From CANDYO01 sp049653745 (GTDB lineage Bacteria > Pseudomonadota > Alphaproteobacteria > Rickettsiales > CANDYO01): a DNA stretch of 50,358 bases. Every line of letters begins with the position of its first letter. Position 1 is the first letter of the stretch. The translations under genes were made by a program, and so were the position numbers. Below the pieces are notes generated by a model. The model saw nothing but the letters and a program-made list of their open reading frames with translations, ran no database searches and was not told the origin of the DNA. This document shows, piece by piece, positions 1-8,172 of this stretch. The stretch spans positions 1 through 50,358 of the forward strand of contig JBASGW010000024.1 in the NCBI GenBank assembly GCA_049653745.1, written 5' to 3'.

Positions 1-1
1 T

Positions 2-421
2 GACTATCCTATCAATTATATTGAAGATCCTATGGCTGAGAATGATTTTATAGGGTGGCAAGATTTAACAAAAACAATGGGATCAAATTTAATGATTGTT
101 GGCGATGATTTATTTGTAACTAATAAAAAGTTTTTGGCTAATGGAATTGATAAGAAGATGGCCAATGCCATTTTAATAAAACCTAATCAGATTGGCACTC
201 TTACTGAAACTTTAGAAACTATCAAAATGGCAAAAGGTTCTGGATATTCTGCAATTATTTCGCATCGTTCTGGAGAAACTGAAGATACCACAATAGCACA
301 TCTAGCAGTGGCTACTGGCGTTGGTTATATAAAAACAGGATCTCTTTCAAGAACTGATCGATTAGCAAAATATAATGAATTAATTAGAATAGAGGAGCAA
401 GTTTTAAAACTTGCGAACTGA
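2..421 (+). CDS. eno: Enolase, C-terminal part (gene cut by window edge)
   Basis: Phosphopyruvate hydratase of glycolysis, converting 2-phosphoglycerate to phosphoenolpyruvate in the cytosol. The frame is open from base 2 and begins with IEDPMAENDF, the conserved metal-ligand segment of enolase (SIEDP(L/M)(A/D)E(D/N)D). It continues through VGDDLFVTN, the catalytic-lysine region ILIKPNQIGT, and SHRSGETED, which binds substrate, and ends with an enolase-like C-terminus (RIEEQVLKL). About 139 residues are present, roughly the last third of a normal 420-430 residue enzyme, so the true start lies upstream of the window. The ATG at 32 is internal and not a start. Lon follows 63 bases downstream on the same strand. 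An active enolase is notable because Rickettsia species proper have lost glycolysis, which hints at a less reduced relative. Confidence 0.95.
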   Translation, partial: DYPINYIEDPMAENDFIGWQDLTKTMGSNLMIVGDDLFVTNKKFLANGIDKKMANAILIKPNQIGTLTETLETIKMAKGSGYSAIISHRSGETEDTTIAHLAVATGVGYIKTGSLSRTDRLAKYNELIRIEEQVLKLAN

Positions 422-484
422 CCATTGAAAATAGCAGCTTAGATAGTTATATGTCTATTACAAATATTTATTAATGAGAATATT

Positions 485-2899
485 ATGGCTGAGAAAGATA
501 AAACAAACATTCAAATTACCCTACCCTTAGTTCCTCTTAGGGACATAGTTATGCTGCCAAGTATGGTATCCCCTCTTTTTGTTGGAAGGCAAAAGTCTAT
601 TTTAGCAATTGAAGAGGCAGTTAAAAATAAACAACAAATAATTTTTGTAACTCAGAAAGATTCTACTAACGATTCTCCAGCTGCAAAAGATTTATTTGAC
701 GTGGGAGTAATTGCAAATATCTTACAATTATTAAAATTACCTGACGGAACTATTAAAGCTTTAGTTGAAGCTAAAAAGAGAGTTAAATTAAAAAAGATTT
801 TTATATCAGATAGCTTTTTCTATGCAGATGCTGAAGAATTTAAAGATATTGCAGATAAATCAGAAATTCATTTAGAAGCTTTATCTAGAACATTATTAGA
901 TAACTTTATTGAATATGTACAATTAAATAAAAAAATAAACCCCGAAGTAATTAATGTTGTTTCTGAAATTAAAGACTACATTCTTTTGGTCAACACAATT
1001 TGTAGTCATCTCCAAGTTGATATTTCATATAAACAAGAAGTATTAGCAATGAATAGCCTTGCAAAAAGGTTAGAAAAAATCATTTTAATGATAGAAAGTG
1101 AAATAAATGTTCTAAATACTGAAAGAAAAATTCGTCAACGCATTAAGAAGCAAATGGAAAAAGTTCAAAAAGATTATTATCTAAATGAGCAAATGAAAGC
1201 CATTCAAAAAGAACTTAGCGAAGGGGAAAAAGGAAAAAGTGAATTCGAAGAAATTGAAGAGAAGATTGTTAAAACTAAGCTCTCTAAAGAAGCCCTTGAA
1301 AAAGTAAAAAGTGAATTAAAAAAACTAAAGTCAATGAATAATGTTTCAGCTGAAGCATCTATTACAAGAAATTATATTGATACACTCCTTGCTCTACCTT
1401 GGGGAATTAAAGATAAAGTTAAAAATGATTTAAAACATGCTAGTAAGGTCTTAAATAAAGATCATTACGGTCTTGATAAAGTAAAAGAGCGTATTCTTGA
1501 GTATTTAGCGGTGCAGCAAAGAATAAAAGTCTTAAAAGGACCCATAATATGTTTAGTTGGCCCTCCAGGAGTTGGGAAAACTTCTTTAGCTAAATCTATT
1601 GCTGATGCAACTGAGAGAAAATTTGTAAGATTTGCTATGGGTGGAATGCGTGATGAATCAGAGATTCGTGGACATAGAAAAACTTATATTGGCGCTATGC
1701 CTGGAAAAATTATCCAATTAATGAAAAAGGCAAAATCTATAAACCCAGTATTTTTACTTGATGAAGTGGATAAACTTGGGAATGATTACCGCGGTGACCC
1801 GGCGGCAGCCTTATTAGAGGTTTTAGATCCAGAACAAAATAATAAATTCATTGATCATTATATGGAGGTTGAGTTTGATCTCTCCAATGTGTTATTTATT
1901 GCAACAGCTAATAGCATTCAAAGCATACCAGCCCCTCTATTAGATCGTATGGAGATTATAAGACTATCTGGCTATACAGAGGATGAAAAAGTTAATATTG
2001 CTTCTAAATTTCTAATTGCTAAACAAAAAAAATTACATGGCTTAAAAGAAAAAGAATTAAATATTGAAGAGGACGCCGTTAAAGATTTAATTCGTTTTTA
2101 TACTCGCGAATCTGGAGTAAGAAATTTAGAAAAAGAATTAGCAAAAATATCAAGAAAAGCAGTTAAAGCTATAATTGAGAAAAAAGATACATCTTACAAT
2201 GTAAGTAAAGATAATCTTGATCAATTTTGTGGTGTAAAAAAATATAGCATTAGCCTTGCTGAAGAAGCAAATCAAATTGGTGTAGTAACAGGTTTAGCTT
2301 ACACTGAAGTAGGCGGAGATCTATTGCTTATTGAGTCTGTTAAGCTTCCAGGTAAAGGATTAATTAAAACCACAGGTAAACTTGGAGAAGTGATGCAAGA
2401 ATCTGCTCAAGCTGCCTTTAGTTATTTTAAATCTAGAAGTTTAGAATATGGAATTATTCCACCTTGTTATCAAAAATACGATATTCATCTACACGTACCT
2501 GAAGGTGCTGTGCCAAAGGATGGACCATCTGCTGGTATTGCCATGTTTACGTCTATAGTCTCTGCCATAACTGGAGTTGCTGTGAAAAAATCTGTTGCAA
2601 TGACAGGAGAAATAACTTTAAGAGGAAGGGTTTTAGCAATAGGTGGATTAAAGGACAAGCTTCTTGCGGCATTACGAGGAGGAATAAAAACTGTTATAAT
2701 TCCTCAAGAAAATCAAAAAGATTTATCTGAAATGCCTAAGAACGTTATTGAAAATCTAGAGATAGTTTTTGTATCTAACGCAGAAGAAGTGCTAAAAATT
2801 GCTCTAGAAGGCAACTTATCACCTGTAAAATGGATAGATAGTGACTTAAAAACAAGTTTTCCAGAAGAAAATAACAATATCAATGTCTTAACGCATTGA
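485..2899 (+). CDS. lon: ATP-dependent protease La (Lon)
   Basis: Cytosolic AAA+ serine protease that degrades misfolded and regulatory proteins. The 804-residue product has the full bacterial Lon plan: an N-terminal substrate-binding LAN domain (LPLVPLRDIVMLP), a coiled-coil middle, an AAA+ module with Walker A GPPGVGKT at about residues 359-366 and Walker B FLLDEVDK, and a C-terminal protease domain. The catalytic dyad is visible as Ser682 in KDGPSAGIAM and Lys725 in GGLKDKLLAA, the same 43-residue spacing as in E. coli Lon. Length is normal (E. coli 784). The start ATG follows AATGAGAATATT, a weak ribosome site. An HU gene follows, the classical lon-hup order of proteobacteria. No clear heat-shock promoter was recognised in the 63-base gap after enolase. 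Confidence 0.97.
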   Translation: MAEKDKTNIQITLPLVPLRDIVMLPSMVSPLFVGRQKSILAIEEAVKNKQQIIFVTQKDSTNDSPAAKDLFDVGVIANILQLLKLPDGTIKALVEAKKRVKLKKIFISDSFFYADAEEFKDIADKSEIHLEALSRTLLDNFIEYVQLNKKINPEVINVVSEIKDYILLVNTICSHLQVDISYKQEVLAMNSLAKRLEKIILMIESEINVLNTERKIRQRIKKQMEKVQKDYYLNEQMKAIQKELSEGEKGKSEFEEIEEKIVKTKLSKEALEKVKSELKKLKSMNNVSAEASITRNYIDTLLALPWGIKDKVKNDLKHASKVLNKDHYGLDKVKERILEYLAVQQRIKVLKGPIICLVGPPGVGKTSLAKSIADATERKFVRFAMGGMRDESEIRGHRKTYIGAMPGKIIQLMKKAKSINPVFLLDEVDKLGNDYRGDPAAALLEVLDPEQNNKFIDHYMEVEFDLSNVLFIATANSIQSIPAPLLDRMEIIRLSGYTEDEKVNIASKFLIAKQKKLHGLKEKELNIEEDAVKDLIRFYTRESGVRNLEKELAKISRKAVKAIIEKKDTSYNVSKDNLDQFCGVKKYSISLAEEANQIGVVTGLAYTEVGGDLLLIESVKLPGKGLIKTTGKLGEVMQESAQAAFSYFKSRSLEYGIIPPCYQKYDIHLHVPEGAVPKDGPSAGIAMFTSIVSAITGVAVKKSVAMTGEITLRGRVLAIGGLKDKLLAALRGGIKTVIIPQENQKDLSEMPKNVIENLEIVFVSNAEEVLKIALEGNLSPVKWIDSDLKTSFPEENNNINVLTH

Positions 2900-3022
2900 C
2901 ATATATATCAAAGTAAGGAAAACTAGAATGGTAAATGCTAGGAATAGCATTGTTTTGTAAGTAGGTATGGGTTAATTCCTCTCACCTTGTTGTTAACTCA
3001 AAATATATAGTAGGTATCTAAA

Positions 3023-3295
3023 GTGAATAAAAAAGAATTAGTAGCCATGATGGCAGAATTTTCAGAACAATCTAAGGCTTCATGTGAAAAATCTCTTGAT
3101 GCTTTCATTCAAGCTGTTGGAACAGCTTTAAAAAATGGAGACGAAGTGAGATTAGTAGGTTTTGGTATTTTCCATGCTGTAAAAAGAAATGCAACAGAAG
3201 GTCGTAATCCTCGCACTGGCGCTGTTATCAAAATTCCAGCTTCTACACAGCCTAAATTTAAAGCTGGCAAAAGCTTAAAAGACGAAGTTAATTAA
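3023..3295 (+). CDS. hup: HU-family DNA-binding protein
   Basis: Small nucleoid protein that bends and compacts DNA as a dimer. The 90-residue product begins MNKKELVAMMAEF and carries the HU/IHF signature: VRLVGFGIFHAVKRNATEGR followed by NPRTGAVIKIPA, the beta-ribbon arm with the DNA-intercalating proline. Length matches HU exactly. It starts with GTG in the context TAGGTATCTAAAGTG. The 123-base gap after lon is long enough for its own promoter, and a rho-independent terminator follows at 3326, so HU is probably transcribed alone or as the last gene after lon. HU rather than IHF is favoured by length and the lon neighbour; IHF subunits are usually longer at the C-terminus. Confidence 0.95.
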   Translation: MNKKELVAMMAEFSEQSKASCEKSLDAFIQAVGTALKNGDEVRLVGFGIFHAVKRNATEGRNPRTGAVIKIPASTQPKFKAGKSLKDEVN

Positions 3296-3325
3296 TTATA
3301 AATTTACTTTGATTCTTTAAAATTT

Positions 3326-3362
3326 ATGGTGGTTGTTTCTATAGATAATCACCATTTTCTTT
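3326..3362 (+). terminator. Rho-independent terminator of the HU gene
   Basis: A 9-base-pair stem (ATGGTGGTT at 3326-3334 with AATCACCAT at 3347-3355, one G-U pair) with a 12-base loop runs directly into TTTTCTTT. It lies 30 bases past the HU stop and just before the zinc-ribbon gene, separating the two transcription units. Confidence 0.75.
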
Positions 3363-3383
3363 ATAAACATATATTATGATTAT

Positions 3384-3974
3384 ATGCGTATTAATTGTGA
3401 AAAATGCAATTCAGTATACTCCATTGCTGAAAAAATAATTGGTAGTAATGGCCGTGCAGTAAAATGCGCTAAATGTTCACATAGCTGGATGGTATATCCA
3501 CAAAATAAATCCCAAGTTTCTTTAAAAAATACATCAAAAAATTCTTCTAATATTGGATATTTAAAATATTTAATTACATTATTGTTAGTCACTAACTTAA
3601 CTATAATTTTCTTATTTTTTTCTGATAATCTATTAAATAAGCCAAATTTTAAATCCTTTTATGGATTATTTGATGTTTATGACCATGAAGGAATTATTAT
3701 AGATAATTTTAAATTCAAAAAACATAATGATGAAATTTATATTACTGGATATATTTCTAATACTTCAGCTGAAGACAAAATTATTCCTAACATTCGTTAT
3801 ACTCTTTTAAATGAAAATAATGAGATAATTTTTAGTTTTACTTCTTTTTCTTCTAAACATGTTATTAAACCACAAGAAACATGGCCTGTTAACACTAGAT
3901 TAGGTAATGTAAAGCAAAATACTAGCTTTATTAAAATTGATATAGGAAATAAGCTGGATCTTTTATTAAGATAA
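3384..3974 (+). CDS. MJ0042 zinc-ribbon / DUF3426 membrane protein
   Basis: Probable inner-membrane protein of unknown function, typical of alphaproteobacteria. Residues 1-36 form an MJ0042-type zinc ribbon with two CxxC knuckles (INCEKCNSVY and VKCAKCSHSW). One strongly hydrophobic segment (about residues 60-80, YLITLLLVTNLTIIFLFF) follows a Ser/Asn/Lys-rich linker. The remaining 110 residues match the layout of DUF3426, a periplasmic beta-rich domain with the pattern 'ITGYISNTSAEDKIIPNIRYTL' split by short turns and a tail 'PQETWPVNTRL'. The zinc ribbon would face the cytosol. There is no tight operon partner: an HU terminator lies upstream and tRNA-Leu downstream. The function is not established; in the alphaproteobacteria such genes sit near cell-division or hemE-type genes. 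Confidence 0.8.
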   Translation: MRINCEKCNSVYSIAEKIIGSNGRAVKCAKCSHSWMVYPQNKSQVSLKNTSKNSSNIGYLKYLITLLLVTNLTIIFLFFSDNLLNKPNFKSFYGLFDVYDHEGIIIDNFKFKKHNDEIYITGYISNTSAEDKIIPNIRYTLLNENNEIIFSFTSFSSKHVIKPQETWPVNTRLGNVKQNTSFIKIDIGNKLDLLLR

Positions 3975-4031
3975 TGAAGAATATACTTGGATAATATATT
4001 ATCTTTTGATATAAACTCTATATCTAAAATT

Positions 4032-4117
4032 GCGGTCGTGGCGGAACGGTAGACGCGCAGCGTTGAGGTCGCTGTTCTTTAAGTGGAGTGGAAGTTCAAA
4101 TCTTCTCGACCGCACCA
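4032..4117 (+). tRNA. tRNA-Leu (anticodon GAG), CCA encoded
   Basis: An 86-base class II tRNA. The acceptor stem GCGGTCG pairs with CGACCGC, followed by discriminator A and encoded CCA. The anticodon arm is CAGCG-TTGAGGT-CGCTG, giving anticodon GAG for CUC/CUU leucine codons. A long variable arm (TTCTTTAAGTGGA) and a T-arm with GTTCAAATC are present, as expected for leucine tRNAs. Confidence 0.96.
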
Positions 4118-4153
4118 TTCTTTAATGGTAAGTTTATAAACCTTTTGTTTTAA

Positions 4154-4190
4154 ATAAATTTATTGAGATAAAAATTTATGTTTTTATTTT
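4154..4190 (+). terminator. Probable terminator after tRNA-Leu
   Basis: A perfect 8-base-pair stem (ATAAATTT at 4154-4161, AAATTTAT at 4172-4179) with a 10-base loop is followed by GTTTTTATTTTG. The stem is all A/T, which weakens it, but its place 37 bases after the tRNA and the T-rich tail fit a terminator. Confidence 0.45.
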
Positions 4191-4537
4191 GTTTTACAAT
4201 TTTTATAAACAACAGTCAGAATTTTATTAAAAAATTATAAAATAAAATGGTAATTTAATAGTTTTATCTTTTCCAAGCTAAAATACTTATGTATTCATAA
4301 ATTCAGTAAATTAATTTTTTACTATTCCTAAATATCTTGCTTATTTTTTTTTAAAATAGCCTTTAGAAAGAGTATTTTACTAAATTATATTAGTGAGATT
4401 TAAGCTGAAATTTGTAATATGCACTCTAAATTCTAATTATACAAAACTCAATTTATCTATTCCACCTTTTTTGCTACGATGTTGATCTCAATCTAGATTC
4501 AATAATTTATCAATTTTAATAATGGTTAATAGTTTTA

Positions 4538-4566
4538 TTGACAACAGGCTTCTAATAATCTAATTT
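4538..4566 (+). promoter_or_regulatory. Sigma-70-type promoter for the caspase-like ankyrin gene
   Basis: A consensus -35 box TTGACA (4538-4543), a spacer of exactly 17 bases and a -10 box TAATTT (4561-4566) end 32 bases before the ATG at 4599. Predicted transcript start is near 4573, leaving a leader of about 25 bases with AAGAG before the start codon. Confidence 0.6.
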
Positions 4567-4598
4567 TTTAGTAATTCAGTTATTTTTAAGAGTCAATT

Positions 4599-5900
4599 AT
4601 GAAATCATATTTAATTTATGGCCCCAGAACTGGGGTTCAATTGTCTTCTATGCTCCATGAACAATTTAATATAAATAAACGTTCTATTGATATTTATGGC
4701 GATGGCATCAATGAAATTAACTGCAATGAGATAGAACTTCTAGATAATGCTCATGTTATCATTCATGCACATGGATCAAGTTTTGGAGATCACAAACATC
4801 ACATTGAATTATGCAATTCATATTATGATAGTCATTATGGTTATATTGATTCAAGCTCTAAAATTTTTCAAACAATCGCAAAAAACAAAATAATGAATAT
4901 TGTTTTATCATCTTGCTACGGAGGAGCTGCAATTAATGATATTTCTTCTCTACCTCAATGGTCCACTTTAATAACAATTGGTTCATCTAATTACCCTAGT
5001 TCAACATTTAAAAACCTAGAAGTGCAAAGCAACCCTATAGTTATTCTTAGCTCAGATAATCCTTTTATGAACTTTGTTGCATATCTTTATACAAACCCCT
5101 GCTCCACTCAATTTGCTATTAATACTCAAGTAAATAATAAAATTTTTAGTTCTTTTATAGAATCATTAGAAGATTTTTCCATCCCAGGAATTACAAAATG
5201 GAGAAATAGTCAATTAGATAAATTTATAAAATTTATTCTTGATATACAAAAGCATATGAATCAACAGCGGATCGATCAAATTGATAACTTATTAAATTTA
5301 TTTAAAGACGAGCAAGCTAAGGAAGAATGGTCAAATAATTTTGATGCTAATAGATATCAAGGTTTGTTACTAATAGAGAAAAGTTCTCAAGGTATCATTG
5401 AAGATTTAAAAAAAGTTATAGCGGCTGATGTTGATATAGATACTAAGCTACTAGATAATTCATCTGCATTGCATTTTGCGGTCTCTATTAACAAAGAAAT
5501 AGTTAAAGTTTTAATTCAGGCGGATATTTCGGTTAATGAAGAAAATAATAATGGTTTTTCTCCATTAGATATTGCTATTCAAAAAGGAAGTATGAACATT
5601 GTCCAGCTATTATTAGCAGTTGGCGCGCATACAAAAATAGATAATTTTAAAGATGAAATTGAAATAGAAAATGAAATAATTAAATTTAAATTAAATCCTA
5701 TTAAATACATCCTTCAAGGCAATAATGAAGCTAAATTTGCTTTAGAAGCTATACATAATTTAGAATATAATTTTGTTGAATTGAGAGATGAGCTTCAGAA
5801 AGTAGAATATTGCTTAATTGCTCAACCAAGTGGAGTGATAGAAAATTTAAATGCTATTTGTGGTATAAATAGCTTAGATTCCACTTATTATGATTTATAA
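4599..5900 (+). CDS. Caspase-like (clan CD) putative cysteine protease with ankyrin repeats
   Basis: Putative secreted effector, 433 residues. The N-terminal ~200 residues show the two hallmark blocks of clan CD peptidases: a hydrophobic strand ending in His-Gly (VIIHAHG, His58) and a second strand ending in the cysteine (MNIVLSSCYGG, Cys106). Both are preceded by a Rossmann-like first strand (SYLIYGPRTG). Residues 270-345 contain two to three ankyrin repeats (SALHFAVSINKEIVKVLI; SPLDIAIQKGSMNIVQLLLA). The C-terminal 80 residues are helical and unrecognised. There is no signal peptide or membrane span, so export would have to be by a type IV system. It has its own promoter after a long spacer and lies ahead of ispH. 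A paralogue of the N-terminal domain is at 6973-8172 on the other strand. Protease activity and secretion are inferred; the dyad geometry is seen. Confidence 0.7.
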   Translation: MKSYLIYGPRTGVQLSSMLHEQFNINKRSIDIYGDGINEINCNEIELLDNAHVIIHAHGSSFGDHKHHIELCNSYYDSHYGYIDSSSKIFQTIAKNKIMNIVLSSCYGGAAINDISSLPQWSTLITIGSSNYPSSTFKNLEVQSNPIVILSSDNPFMNFVAYLYTNPCSTQFAINTQVNNKIFSSFIESLEDFSIPGITKWRNSQLDKFIKFILDIQKHMNQQRIDQIDNLLNLFKDEQAKEEWSNNFDANRYQGLLLIEKSSQGIIEDLKKVIAADVDIDTKLLDNSSALHFAVSINKEIVKVLIQADISVNEENNNGFSPLDIAIQKGSMNIVQLLLAVGAHTKIDNFKDEIEIENEIIKFKLNPIKYILQGNNEAKFALEAIHNLEYNFVELRDELQKVEYCLIAQPSGVIENLNAICGINSLDSTYYDL

Positions 5901-5962
5901 AACTTACTACGTTATTGCTAGATAAGGAAAACTTAAATATACTCTAAAATATAATTAACTGT

Positions 5963-5980
5963 TATAATCTGGCATATAAT
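5963..5980 (+). promoter_or_regulatory. Promoter -10 region(s) upstream of ispH
   Basis: Two perfect TATAAT hexamers occur at 5963-5968 and 5975-5980, in the gap before ispH. They are followed by an AAAGGA ribosome site at 5985-5990 and ATG at 6001. No good -35 box was recognised for either. The second would give a leader of only about 10 bases, so the first is the likelier one. Confidence 0.45.
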
Positions 5981-6000
5981 GTTGAAAGGATTTTATTTAA

Positions 6001-6933
6001 ATGTTAGAGTTGTATCTTGTTGAACCTAGAGGATTTTGTGCTGGAGTTGAACGGGCAATCAGTATCGTGGAAAAAGCTATTGAAAAATATGGATCCCCCA
6101 TCTATGTTCGCCATGAAATTGTTCATAATCAATTTGTAGTAGAAAAATTAAAATCAAAGGGAGCTATCTTTGTTAATGAAATTGACGAGATACCTAAAAA
6201 TGCCATTGTTATTTTTAGTGCCCATGGTGTGTCTACAAAAGTAGAAGAAAATGCTCAACAACATCACCTAAAAATTCTTGATGCCACCTGCCCTTTGGTT
6301 ACTAAAGTTCACTTGGAAGCCCAAATTCATGAACGAAAAAATCGAGAAATTATCTTAATTGGCCATCATGGACATCCAGAAGTTGAAGGCACCTCTGGTA
6401 GAGTAAATAAAAAAGTTACTATTATCTCTAGCGCACAAGATGTAGATAAATTACATTTCTCAGATAACACAGACTTAGCTTACGTCACTCAAACCACTTT
6501 AAGTGTTGATGATACAAAAAATATTATAGATAAATTAAAACAAAAATATCCTCATATTAAGGGGCCAGAATTAAAAAATATTTGTTATGCCACCCAAAAT
6601 CGCCAAAATGCAGTGAAAGAAATGGCTAAAATGATTGATATGCTAATTGTAATTGGCGCAAATAATAGCTCCAACTCTAATAGATTAAGAGATATTGCTT
6701 TAGAGTTAGATAAAAAGTCATATCTAATCAATAACTCTAAGGATATAGACCTGGAATGGTTTAATGATATCAAAAAAATAGGTATCACGGCTGGAGCCTC
6801 AGCTCCCGAAGAATTAGTGCAAGAGGTTATAGATTTTTTAACTAATAATTTTGAAATTAAAATCCATCATTTAAAAATAATAGAAGAAAATATTAAGTTT
6901 AATCTTCCATTAGAATTAAGAGGGTCATTCTAA
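6001..6933 (+). CDS. ispH: 4-hydroxy-3-methylbut-2-enyl diphosphate reductase
   Basis: Last enzyme of the methylerythritol phosphate pathway; it reduces HMBPP to IPP and DMAPP using a [4Fe-4S] cluster. The 310-residue product has the three cluster cysteines in their family contexts: EPRGFCAGVERAI (about residue 13), DATCPLVTKVH (about 97) and ICYATQNRQ (about 198). It also has the conserved histidines (EIVHNQFVVEKL, GHHGHPEVEGT) and the GASAPEELVQEVI C-terminal motif. Length is normal. It supplies precursors for undecaprenyl phosphate (uppS, 9252) and ubiquinone. It is flanked by two unrelated caspase-like genes, a placement that suggests insertion of those genes around a core gene. It is convergent with the gene at 6973, with only 39 bases between stops. 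Confidence 0.96.
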   Translation: MLELYLVEPRGFCAGVERAISIVEKAIEKYGSPIYVRHEIVHNQFVVEKLKSKGAIFVNEIDEIPKNAIVIFSAHGVSTKVEENAQQHHLKILDATCPLVTKVHLEAQIHERKNREIILIGHHGHPEVEGTSGRVNKKVTIISSAQDVDKLHFSDNTDLAYVTQTTLSVDDTKNIIDKLKQKYPHIKGPELKNICYATQNRQNAVKEMAKMIDMLIVIGANNSSNSNRLRDIALELDKKSYLINNSKDIDLEWFNDIKKIGITAGASAPEELVQEVIDFLTNNFEIKIHHLKIIEENIKFNLPLELRGSF

Positions 6934-6972
6934 TTTTTTTTCCTTTACTAAAAGTAAGCTATACATCCTTAT

Positions 6973-8172
6973 CTAAGCGCTAGACTGGCTCAAAAACCCT
7001 TCTGGAGATAGACTAAGGTGAATATCCTTAATTATACCAAGAACTAATCCATATTCGCCATACTCAGGTTTAGTAAAATTATCATTTTCTATGAATCCAT
7101 CATGTTTAATAAAATGATAAATGCCTAAATCAGATAGTCTTTCAGAACCTTCGTCCTCTGAATTATATTCATAGTTGATTTCATGCCAAAATTTATCTAA
7201 TAAATCTAATTCTAATGGAATTTCATATTCTAGAAGTAATTGATCAATTTTATTCTTTAGTTCTAACGCTTCTATATAGCAGAATTCTGGTTCCTGATAA
7301 TGATAACTTACAATTTTATCATGCTTGTTATTTCTACTAAATTCATATTCAACTTTTATTTGAGTATATTCATTGAATGCTTTGAAATAATTTTCACTGA
7401 TAGTGCCCCTAAAATTATCTATAGAAGAGGACTGTTCAATTTTATTCATTAGATAATCTATTTTATCGTGGCAATAAATGTTATTATTACAAGCTATTTG
7501 GCTAAAATGATCATGTACATATTGGCGCGAATCTTCACTAATGCTGCTGCCAAAATAAGACTCACTTAAAATAATAGGATCTATAGTTTCTTTGCCAACA
7601 ATGGATATGGTTGGACTTTCATCTACTAGAAACATATGTGCTAGATAGTTGTTATAAAAGATATCAAATGTAAATTTATGATTTAGTAAATGATCTAGCG
7701 TATCTAATATATTTATTACGTAAGAGTCTTGATCAACGTCTGAAAAAATTATAACTCTACTATTTAATGGTAAAGTTTCAATATCCTTTAAGGCCGCCTT
7801 TCCGTGACAAGGAACAAAAATAATATCAATGGAGCTTTTGATATTTTCTACTAAAATTTTAAATAAGATTCTTGATGAAAGTAGTGACCCTTCTTTATTT
7901 ATTATAATAGCGTGCTTATTATCTGCTACTATTCCATGAGCTTCTATATAAACTAAAATCTTTCCTTCATTAATAAAGTTAGGGTGATCCTGGCTTAAGG
8001 TTATCAGACCTTCTAATGATCCCTCGCCATTTTCGTTAAGAAGATCATTTTTACCATCACCAATTACTATAACCTTATTAAATTTAGCATTTAAGAATTT
8101 TAATGTTTTCTCATAGCTATCTTCATTATCTGGGCCAATGATATAAATTGCGCCGCTATATTCTTCTTGCAT
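6973..8172 (-). CDS. Caspase-like (clan CD) putative cysteine protease, paralogue without ankyrins
   Basis: A 399-residue protein whose N-terminal half resembles that of the gene at 4599. It opens with strand GAIYIIGPDN, then has KILVYIEAHG (His79-Gly80) and IDIIFVPCHGKAALKDIETL (Cys122). The stretch after the cysteine aligns with the paralogue position by position: C-H/Y-G-K/G-A-A-L/I-x-D-I-x-x-L-P-x-x-S-x-x-I. The His-to-Cys spacing is 43 residues, against 48 in the partner. The C-terminal 200 residues are acidic, helical and contain no ankyrin repeat; I do not recognise them. There is no signal peptide or transmembrane span. It converges on ispH and is preceded by about 450 bases without a clear gene. 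A host-directed role is inferred from the fold and the company it keeps; the activity has not been shown. Confidence 0.65.
   Translation of the reverse strand: MQEEYSGAIYIIGPDNEDSYEKTLKFLNAKFNKVIVIGDGKNDLLNENGEGSLEGLITLSQDHPNFINEGKILVYIEAHGIVADNKHAIIINKEGSLLSSRILFKILVENIKSSIDIIFVPCHGKAALKDIETLPLNSRVIIFSDVDQDSYVINILDTLDHLLNHKFTFDIFYNNYLAHMFLVDESPTISIVGKETIDPIILSESYFGSSISEDSRQYVHDHFSQIACNNNIYCHDKIDYLMNKIEQSSSIDNFRGTISENYFKAFNEYTQIKVEYEFSRNNKHDKIVSYHYQEPEFCYIEALELKNKIDQLLLEYEIPLELDLLDKFWHEINYEYNSEDEGSERLSDLGIYHFIKHDGFIENDNFTKPEYGEYGLVLGIIKDIHLSLSPEGFLSQSSA

Larger units (their letters stand above)
4118..4598. other. AT-rich intergenic stretch between tRNA-Leu and the caspase-like gene
   Basis: About 480 bases without a gene. 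It holds the tRNA terminator at its left end and a promoter at its right end. The middle (about 4200-4500) is homopolymer-rich A/T sequence with stops in all frames. I see no small coding sequence, RNA gene or insertion element in it. Such long spacers before putative effector genes contrast with the tight spacing elsewhere. Confidence 0.6.

Noticed and set aside
2934..2951. Hairpin AATGCT/AGCATT plus GTTTTG after lon, as a terminator
   Set aside because: Stem of only six A/T-rich pairs and an interrupted T-run; too weak to call.
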